Below, piece after piece: positions 1 through 4,283 of a stretch of DNA of 7,801 bases (positions are counted from its first letter, which is position 1; every line of letters starts with the position of its first letter). This DNA comes from an uncultured Bacteroides sp. (GTDB taxonomy: Bacteria; Bacteroidota; Bacteroidia; Bacteroidales; UBA11471). The notes under the pieces were generated by a model. That model made no database searches. It was not told where the DNA came from and saw only the letters and a list, made by a program, of their open reading frames with translations. The stretch spans positions 1-7,801 of the forward strand of contig CAJLYN010000094.1 in the NCBI GenBank assembly GCA_905210875.1, given 5' to 3'. Position numbers and translations under genes: made by a program.

Positions 1-1169
1 CCTTCGACCTTGTGGTGGCAGGCCATTTCGAGCGTGTACATGCGGGCGATGCAGTAGTTGCTGTGTCCGCAATTGTTGCAGGCGTTTTCTTCGCGGGCCA
101 TGCGGTTCACGAAGTCGGGTTCGTTGAGCAGGGCACGCCCCATTTGCACGGCCTCGAAGCCGCAGTCGAGTACTTCATCGATTTTTTTCCGTGATATGAG
201 TCCTCCCACATAGACCAGCGGTATGTGCAACTCTTTTCTGAATTTGAGTGCATCATCGAGGAAGTAGGCCTCTTTGAACGGTACGGGGGGCACCATCAGG
301 CGACCAAACATTTTGACGCCGTATTTCAGCCACCAGCAGTCCATGTAGTAGGTCATCGTCTTGATGGGCATGGCTCCGCGCATCACATACATGGGCGCAC
401 GGCTCACAAAGCCGCCGCTCAGTACCAGGGCGTGGGCGCCCGACTGTTCCAGCCGGCGGGCTACTTGCAGGGTCTCGTCGATTTCCATGCCCCCTTTGAA
501 ACCGTCGCGCATGTTCATCTTTACGAAGACGGCGAGGTCGTTCCCGGCGGCTTTCATCACCTCGTCCATGCACATGTCCATGAAGCGCATGCGGTTTTCG
601 AGCGAGCCGCCGTATTCGTCTTTGCGGTGGTTGGTGTAGGGCGAGAGAAACTGGCTGATGAGGTAGCCGTGCCCGGCGTGTATCTCTACGGCATCGAAGC
701 CGGCCTCACGGGCCAAGTTCACGGCACGGCCGAAGTTCTTGGCCATCTCGGGCAGTTCCCGTTTGTGCAGCCCGCGCACGAGGGTGGGTGAGTAGATGTT
801 GAATCCGCTTGATGCCGAGACTGGGGTAACGCCACATATTTTCTTGTGCGACATGTTGCCGCAGTGGCCCAACTGTATCGATACGGCGGCACCCGAACGG
901 TGTATGTCGTCGGTGATTTCTTTCAGCCCCGGAACGATTTCGGGGCGCATCCACAATTGGCGGTCAAACGACAGTCCGCTTTGGCACACGGCCGCATAGG
1001 CGATGGTGGTCATGCCCACGCCGCCGTCGGCCACCGATTTGTGGTAGTCGTGCAGCATTTGCGAAGGTTTGTTACCGGGACACATGCTTTCAAAGGCGGC
1101 CGAGCGTATGGTGCGGTTGCGCAGGGTGAGCGGTCCGAAGGTTATCGGGGTAAAGAGTTTGGAATCCAT
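1..1169 (-). CDS. Old Yellow Enzyme-family NADH:flavin oxidoreductase, C-terminus cut by window edge
   Basis: The gene runs off the left edge; 389 residues are visible from ATG 1169. It is a TIM-barrel FMN ene-reductase of the NADH:flavin oxidoreductase/OYE family, which uses NAD(P)H and FMN to reduce C=C bonds conjugated to a carbonyl. Visible hallmarks are the N-terminal barrel start (MDSKLFTPITFGPLTLRNR), QLGHCGNM (residues 99-106), IHAGHGYL (163-170) with the substrate-binding pair H164/H167 and likely proton donor Y169, the following QFLSPYTN...YGGSLENRMRF, VYVGG (319-323), and the FMN-phosphate segment VQMGRALLNEPD (341-352). Four cysteines follow (C364, C367, C373, C384), resembling the Fe-S cluster site of the 2,4-dienoyl-CoA reductase/BaiCD branch but with different spacing. 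No signal peptide is seen, so it is cytosolic. It lies 22 bp downstream of the 5-alpha-reductase homologue and is probably co-transcribed with it. A 5-beta-reductase-like role on 3-oxo-delta4 bile acids or steroids is inferred. Whether a C-terminal FAD/NAD domain follows cannot be seen. Confidence 0.93.
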   Translation of the reverse strand, partial: MDSKLFTPITFGPLTLRNRTIRSAAFESMCPGNKPSQMLHDYHKSVADGGVGMTTIAYAAVCQSGLSFDRQLWMRPEIVPGLKEITDDIHRSGAAVSIQLGHCGNMSHKKICGVTPVSASSGFNIYSPTLVRGLHKRELPEMAKNFGRAVNLAREAGFDAVEIHAGHGYLISQFLSPYTNHRKDEYGGSLENRMRFMDMCMDEVMKAAGNDLAVFVKMNMRDGFKGGMEIDETLQVARRLEQSGAHALVLSGGFVSRAPMYVMRGAMPIKTMTYYMDCWWLKYGVKMFGRLMVPPVPFKEAYFLDDALKFRKELHIPLVYVGGLISRKKIDEVLDCGFEAVQMGRALLNEPDFVNRMAREENACNNCGHSNYCIARMYTLEMACHHKVE

Positions 1170-1191
1170 GATATGTCGATGTTTTACAAGA

Positions 1192-1962
1192 TTAGTAGAG
1201 GAAGGGGAAGATGCGTTTGCGGCGCCCCATCTGCGGGCCGAATTCTTCTTGATAGCGGTGATAGATGGCGTTGGCGCGGGGCACGAGATTGGCAAATGTC
1301 CACCAGGCAAACACCGCTCCGGCGGCCGACCAGGTGAGAATGGCAAAGCCTGTCCACTCGACCAGTTCGCCAAAGTAGTTGGCCGAGGTTACATACCGGT
1401 AGAGCCCTTTCTGCGGCAGGTAGTGGCGTGTGTCGCCCGGCTTGCGCAGGTGGCGTATTACGTTGTCGGAGTGCCAGTTGATGGCCATGCCTGAGAGGAA
1501 TATGAGGGTGCCGATGATGAATGTCGGCGAGGTGAGCCAGCCGGTCGTGTAGCGGTCGGCCGGGGCGAGGTAAAAGAGCCATTCGCCCTGCATGAATCCG
1601 TTCAGTACGTTGAAAACCACCCCCATGAGCATGATGCTCACCGGCATGCGGCTTTTCCCTTTCATGAGGAAGGGAAAGACAAACGACCGCTGGAAATAGT
1701 GCAGCTCGAAAAGCAGGAAGATGATGAGCGGTGCCGCTTCAAACCGCCGTTCCGACCCCCACCACAACAGGGCCATGACGATGAATACCGGAGCTTCCAT
1801 CAGCACCCAGGCCACCTTGTTGTTGAGCGAGATGCCCCAGCGGCTGTCTCTGAACATACCATATCCGGCTTTCAGAAAATAGAGCGCTACAAAAACGATG
1901 GCGGCTATGCCGCTCATTATGAGTAAAAAGAGATTAAACTCCTCGGGAGTGATTCTTGCCAT
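1192..1962 (-). CDS. 3-oxo-5-alpha-steroid 4-dehydrogenase (steroid 5-alpha-reductase, SRD5A) family membrane protein
   Basis: A 256-residue integral membrane protein with about six or seven hydrophobic segments, close to the 254-260 residues of human SRD5A1/2. The family reduces the delta4 double bond of 3-oxo-steroids with NADPH to give 5-alpha (flat) products. Full-length collinear matches to the human enzymes include AWVLMEAP (51-58, with E56 in the place of the catalytic Glu), HYFQRSF (88-94, with Y89 in the place of the ketone-binding Tyr), FPFLMKG (96-102), GMAINWHSD (158-166), LRKPGD (172-177), GLYRYVTSANYFGELVEW (186-203) and the C-terminal IFPFLY. The Gln normally before the catalytic Glu is Met55 here. 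The reading frame continues upstream to 2058, but a promoter-like site at 2028-2059 would lie inside that extension, so the long start is unlikely. ATG 1980 (262 residues) is the alternative to ATG 1962; neither has a clear Shine-Dalgarno. Likely substrates are bile acid or steroid 3-oxo-4-enes (inference). Confidence 0.92.
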   Translation of the reverse strand: MARITPEEFNLFLLIMSGIAAIVFVALYFLKAGYGMFRDSRWGISLNNKVAWVLMEAPVFIVMALLWWGSERRFEAAPLIIFLLFELHYFQRSFVFPFLMKGKSRMPVSIMLMGVVFNVLNGFMQGEWLFYLAPADRYTTGWLTSPTFIIGTLIFLSGMAINWHSDNVIRHLRKPGDTRHYLPQKGLYRYVTSANYFGELVEWTGFAILTWSAAGAVFAWWTFANLVPRANAIYHRYQEEFGPQMGRRKRIFPFLY

Positions 1963-2027
1963 GATGACGATTCTGTGCATGAGTAAATAAGATGGTGTCC
2001 CCGTCTTTGGAACGGCTAAACCGTTGA

Positions 2028-2059
2028 CAAAAGTAACGAAAAACTTTCGTTTCCCCAAG
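2028..2059 (-). promoter_or_regulatory. Bacteroidetes-type promoter for the 5-alpha-reductase/OYE operon
   Basis: On the minus strand, TACTTTTG (plus 2028-2035) matches the TAnnTTTG -7 element exactly. Twenty bases upstream is CTTG (plus 2056-2059), fitting the TTG core of the -33 element. Transcription would begin near 2021, leaving a leader of roughly 40-60 nt before ATG 1980 or 1962. Predicted from consensus and spacing only. Confidence 0.6.
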
Positions 2060-2113
2060 AAGTTTTTTTCGTATTTTTTGGATAAGAAGGAATAACATAC
2101 TTCTTAAAAATTG

Positions 2114-2121
2114 TACCTTTG
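2114..2121 (+). promoter_or_regulatory. Promoter -7 element for lrgAB
   Basis: TACCTTTG matches the Bacteroidetes TAnnTTTG -7 element exactly and lies 27 bp before the lrgA start, predicting a short leader of about 20 nt. No TTTG or TTG sits at the expected 19-21 bp upstream; the nearest TTTG (2077-2080) is 33 bp away. The -33 half is therefore poor, which could mean a weak or activator-dependent promoter. It is divergent from the minus-strand promoter about 80 bp away. Confidence 0.5.
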
Positions 2122-2148
2122 CGCCGAATTTTTCAATAGGTATGCAAT

Positions 2149-2502
2149 ATGGTACGGCAATGTGCTATTCTGTTCGGTTGCTTGGCCTTAGGTGAACTGG
2201 TTGTCTATCTCACCGGGGTGAAGCTCCCGTCGAGCATCATCGGAATGTTGTTGCTCACGTTGTTTCTTAAACTGGGCTGGGTCAAGTTGCATTGGGTGCG
2301 CGGCCTGGCCGATTTTCTGGTTGCCAATTTGGGATTCTTTTTTGTTCCACCGGGAGTGGCGCTCATGCTCTATTTCGACGTGATAGCTGCCCAGTTCTGG
2401 CCCATCGTCATTGCAACGGTAGTCAGCACCATATTGGTGCTGGTCGTTACCGGATGGTCTCACCAAATAACCCGTAAAACCAATGGACTTCTTAGAAAAT
2501 AA
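2149..2502 (+). CDS. lrgA: LrgA/CidA family membrane protein
   Basis: A 117-residue, very hydrophobic protein with four predicted membrane segments (about residues 5-22, 27-45, 57-78 and 82-102), the usual size and topology of LrgA/CidA (PF03788). Family signatures are LPSSIIGM (26-33) and the FFVPPGVALM loop/helix (64-73). The family was first described as holin/antiholin-like regulators of murein hydrolase export and autolysis; other LrgAB-type pairs, such as the Bacillus pyruvate facilitator, act in small-carboxylate transport. The role in Bacteroidetes is not settled. ATG 2149 follows an exact TAnnTTTG element; the ATG at 2142 is in another frame. The last 20 bp overlap lrgB, implying translational coupling, and LrgA is expected to act together with LrgB in the inner membrane. 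Confidence 0.9.
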   Translation: MVRQCAILFGCLALGELVVYLTGVKLPSSIIGMLLLTLFLKLGWVKLHWVRGLADFLVANLGFFFVPPGVALMLYFDVIAAQFWPIVIATVVSTILVLVVTGWSHQITRKTNGLLRK

Positions 2503-3178
2503 ATTCTTTCTGCTTGCGCTTACCTTTGTATTCTTTTTCGGAGCCAAAGTATTACAGAAGAAAACAGGATTTGTCTTGCTCAATCCCATCTTGATAACCA
2601 TCGCCCTGCTCATCGTCTTTCTGCGCTTCACCGGCATCAGTTACGACACCTATCAGGAGGGCGGGTACCTCATCGAGTTTTGGCTCAAACCCGCTGTTGT
2701 GGCCCTCGGCGTACCCCTTTACCTGCAACTCGAAACCATTAAGAAACAGCTCCTGCCCATCATCATCTCCGAGTTGGTGGGCTGCCTCGTGGGTATCGTC
2801 TCGGTGGTGCTGGTGGCCAAGCTGTTGGGTGCCACGCAGGAGGTCATCGTGTCGCTGGCGTCGAAGTCGGTAACCACCCCCATCGCCATGGAGGTGACGC
2901 AGGCCGTCGGCGGCATACCCTCGCTCACGGCCGCCGTGGTGGTGTGTGTGGGCATCTTCGGGGCGATATTCGGCTTCAAGGTGTTGTCGATTGGCCATGT
3001 CAAGAGTCCCATCGCACAGGGGCTCTCCATGGGGACCGCCTCCCACGCCGTGGGAACCTCGGCGGCTATGGAGGTTAGCGGCAAGTATGGCGCCTATGCC
3101 AGTCTCGGTCTCACCCTCAACGGTATCTTTACCGCCTTGCTCACCCCCACGATACTCCGCCTGCTGGGGTTGCTCTGA
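2483..3178 (+). CDS. lrgB: LrgB family membrane protein
   Basis: A 231-residue polytopic inner-membrane protein of the LrgB family (PF04172), full length for the family. Diagnostic motifs are FWLKPAVVALGVPLY (66-80), SLASKSVTTPIAMEV (124-138) and GTASHAVGTSAAME (184-197), the two short Ser/Thr-rich segments conserved across LrgB, CidB and the plant plastidial glycolate/glycerate transporter PLGG1, where LrgA- and LrgB-like halves are fused. The N-terminal ATG lies inside the end of lrgA (20-bp overlap), so the two are almost certainly one operon. Possible functions are control of lysis or murein hydrolase activity, or transport of pyruvate- or glycolate-like acids; the sequence does not decide between them. 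No convincing intrinsic terminator follows, although the downstream region has weak hairpin potential. Confidence 0.93.
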   Translation: MDFLENKFFLLALTFVFFFGAKVLQKKTGFVLLNPILITIALLIVFLRFTGISYDTYQEGGYLIEFWLKPAVVALGVPLYLQLETIKKQLLPIIISELVGCLVGIVSVVLVAKLLGATQEVIVSLASKSVTTPIAMEVTQAVGGIPSLTAAVVVCVGIFGAIFGFKVLSIGHVKSPIAQGLSMGTASHAVGTSAAMEVSGKYGAYASLGLTLNGIFTALLTPTILRLLGLL

Positions 3179-3260
3179 TATTCGATAGAGTTCTTTGCAG
3201 AGATTTTTTGTCTTCTGTTGTATGTCGCTTTTGCTCAGGCAAAAAAAGAAATGTTTTCGT

Positions 3261-3293
3261 CCCTTGCCTCTGCGCTCGCCTTTCACTATCTTT
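3261..3293 (+). repeat. 33-bp direct repeat, copy 1 (promoter-shaped)
   Basis: Identical over 33 bp to 3346-3378. It begins CCCTTGCC and ends CACTATCTTT. It contains TTG, then 20 bp, then TATCTTT, the geometry of a Bacteroidetes -33/-7 promoter, but the base after the repeat is T, so the -7 element reads TATCTTTT, one mismatch from TAnnTTTG. No gene starts directly after it. It may be a decayed promoter, an upstream tandem promoter, or a copy of a dispersed repeat. Confidence 0.85.
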
Positions 3294-3345
3294 TCAGAAG
3301 ACAGGATTCGGCTCGGCATAGTCAATGAGTGAAAACTTTGTTTTC

Positions 3346-3378
3346 CCCTTGCCTCTGCGCTCGCCTTTCACTATCTTT
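3346..3378 (+). repeat. 33-bp direct repeat, copy 2 (promoter-shaped)
   Basis: Exact duplicate of 3261-3293, starting 85 bp further on. Identity stops at both ends (T versus C before, T versus G after). Here the following G completes the -7 consensus TATCTTTG (3372-3379), so this copy carries a full promoter for the downstream DUF695 gene. The DNA between the copies is not repeated. Confidence 0.88.
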
Positions 3379-3379
3379 G
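3348..3379 (+). promoter_or_regulatory. Bacteroidetes-type promoter for the DUF695 gene, built from the repeat
   Basis: CTTG (3348-3351), a 20-bp spacer and TATCTTTG (3372-3379) match the -33 and -7 elements with ideal spacing. Transcription would start near 3386, giving a leader of about 80 nt before ATG 3469. Consensus-based prediction; the promoter is almost wholly contained in the second 33-bp repeat. Confidence 0.6.
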
Positions 3380-3468
3380 TCGGGGAGGGCTGTTTGGTGG
3401 CGCGGGTGGGTATCTGCGGGTACTGACCGGATGCGACAGGCTGCCTGGCTGAAAAAAGAATATTTTAT

Positions 3469-3933
3469 ATGAAACTATCTGATAACTGGTTTACGACGGT
3501 GACCGAGAGCGACAACGGGGCCGTGATGTTTGTGAGTGGCCGCGACGAGATCGATGCCTTTATGGAGTCGGGCAAGTTGCGCGAGCGCGTAGAGATAACC
3601 TGGCCCTATGAATCCGATGCACAGGGCATGCCCACCGAGGAAGAGTCGATGCGTATGGAGGCTCCGCAGGAGGCTTTGCGCAAAGCCATGGAGAAGGACA
3701 AACTGGCCATTCTCACCGGTATCTATACGGGCGACGGTGCCCGCACCTGGGTTTTCTATACCCGTAATATCCCGGCTTTCGGCGAGCGGCTCAATCAGGC
3801 TTTGGCCCCGTTTGAACAGCTGCCCATTACCATCTATACCGAAAAAGATGCCGAGTGGAACGAATACCGCGAGATGCGTACGCTCTGCGGCGACGCCTGT
3901 CGCGACCTTCTTTTCGACGACGACGAGGAGTAG
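3469..3933 (+). CDS. DUF695 domain-containing protein
   Basis: A 154-residue acidic, soluble protein without signal peptide or membrane segment, matching the general pattern of DUF695 (PF05117). Visible features are the N-terminal NWFTT (residues 6-10), VEITWPYESDAQGMP (41-55; the W-Y...GMP pattern is typical), GARTWVFYTRN (90-100), a predicted helix with FGERLNQAL (104-112), DAEWNEY (127-133) and a very acidic tail (DDDEE). The family has no established biochemical function; many members are small cytosolic proteins of unknown role. The gene appears monocistronic: it is about 290 bp from lrgB and about 350 bp from the GH115 gene, with its own predicted promoter in the repeat at 3348-3379. 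ATG 3469 is chosen because the domain begins at once and no in-frame upstream ATG is evident. I infer no function. Confidence 0.85.
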   Translation: MKLSDNWFTTVTESDNGAVMFVSGRDEIDAFMESGKLRERVEITWPYESDAQGMPTEEESMRMEAPQEALRKAMEKDKLAILTGIYTGDGARTWVFYTRNIPAFGERLNQALAPFEQLPITIYTEKDAEWNEYREMRTLCGDACRDLLFDDDEE

Positions 3934-4087
3934 CCACCGGCTTCATTGCAGCAACGGTGTGCTGTTGCCGGCAAGCGGCTGCTGATGGCACGATGGCCGT
4001 CGGGTGTCTGTGGTGTGGGTCACGGGGCCTGCTGTCTGTTGATAGGGCAGGGCAATATGTCGGGCGGCTTTTCTCTCTGAACTGGTA

Positions 4088-4120
4088 TCGACGTGAAGTC
4101 GAGCGTCGAAAATAATTTTC
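4088..4120. repeat. Two short adjacent inverted repeats
   Basis: TCGAC/GTCGA (4088-4092 and 4098-4102, loop of 5) is followed at once by GAAAAT-A-ATTTTC (4108-4120). Both are perfect but short and could arise by chance. They may be operator half-sites or weak hairpins upstream of the GH115 operon. Confidence 0.3.
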
Positions 4121-4143
4121 TCAGATATTTGTCGTGGAGGCCG

Positions 4144-4164
4144 GCTATATTCATGGAATATAGC
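4144..4164. repeat. Perfect inverted repeat, 9-bp arms with 3-bp spacer
   Basis: The arms GCTATATTC (4144-4152) and GAATATAGC (4156-4164) are exact reverse complements separated by ATG. The centre is about 80 bp upstream of the GH115 -7 element and about 55 bp upstream of its -33 element. A regulator dimer site is more likely than a terminator, since no T-run follows and the stem is AT-rich. Nothing in the window identifies the protein that would bind. Confidence 0.6.
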
Positions 4165-4209
4165 GAGTGCCCGTGTGTTGTCGGTGAGGGAGAAACAATC
4201 CTCTCAGCT

Positions 4210-4241
4210 TTTGTTGTTGTGCTTGATTTTCTGTATATTTG
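4210..4241 (+). promoter_or_regulatory. Strong-consensus Bacteroidetes promoter for the GH115/esterase operon
   Basis: TTTG (4210-4213), exactly 20 bp, then TATATTTG (4234-4241): both elements match the Bacteroidetes -33/-7 consensus fully. Transcription should begin near 4248, giving a leader of about 35 nt before ATG 4284. This helps fix the GH115 start, because the upstream in-frame TTG (4239) lies inside the -7 element and would not be transcribed. Confidence 0.7.
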
Positions 4242-4283
4242 TTGCTCTTATGCCATATAATTACCCTTAAATTTTCCCAGAAA

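Larger units (their letters stand above)
3934..4283. other. 350-bp intergenic region with no convincing gene
   Basis: No frame here looks like a real protein on either strand; a short plus frame ending at 4115 overlaps the DUF695 gene and has no recognisable character. The stretch holds several small inverted repeats (4088-4120), a perfect 9-bp-arm inverted repeat (4144-4164) and the GH115 promoter (4210-4241). Just after the DUF695 stop, CCGG and CAAC segments can pair with GTTGCCGG downstream, but no T-run follows, so a terminator cannot be called. Confidence 0.7.

Noticed and set aside
225..791. Plus-strand open frame of 188 codons, rich in His, Val and Gly
   Set aside because: It lies antisense to the OYE gene, whose catalytic motifs are clear, and its composition is typical of a shadow frame.
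1963..2058. N-terminal extension of the 5-alpha-reductase homologue (start at 2058)
   Set aside because: The extension is basic and unlike the family N-terminus, and a predicted promoter for the gene lies within it; ATG 1962 or 1980 gives the normal family length.
3229..3244. Short hairpin TTTTGC-TCAG-GCAAAA as a possible terminator for lrgAB
   Set aside because: The stem is six AT-rich pairs and is followed by purines and not a T-run on the plus strand, so an intrinsic terminator is not supported.
2552..3325. Minus-strand open frame of 257 codons across lrgB and the following intergenic region
   Set aside because: It is antisense to lrgB, low-complexity and His/Gly/Asp-rich, with no family resemblance and no promoter element directing it.
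3261..3378. CRISPR-like array
   Set aside because: There are only two repeat copies, with a 52-bp gap, no cas genes and a promoter-like internal structure.
3855..4115. Plus-strand open frame of 86 codons after the DUF695 gene
   Set aside because: It starts inside the DUF695 gene in another frame, is Arg/Cys-rich and shows no recognisable domain or promoter of its own.
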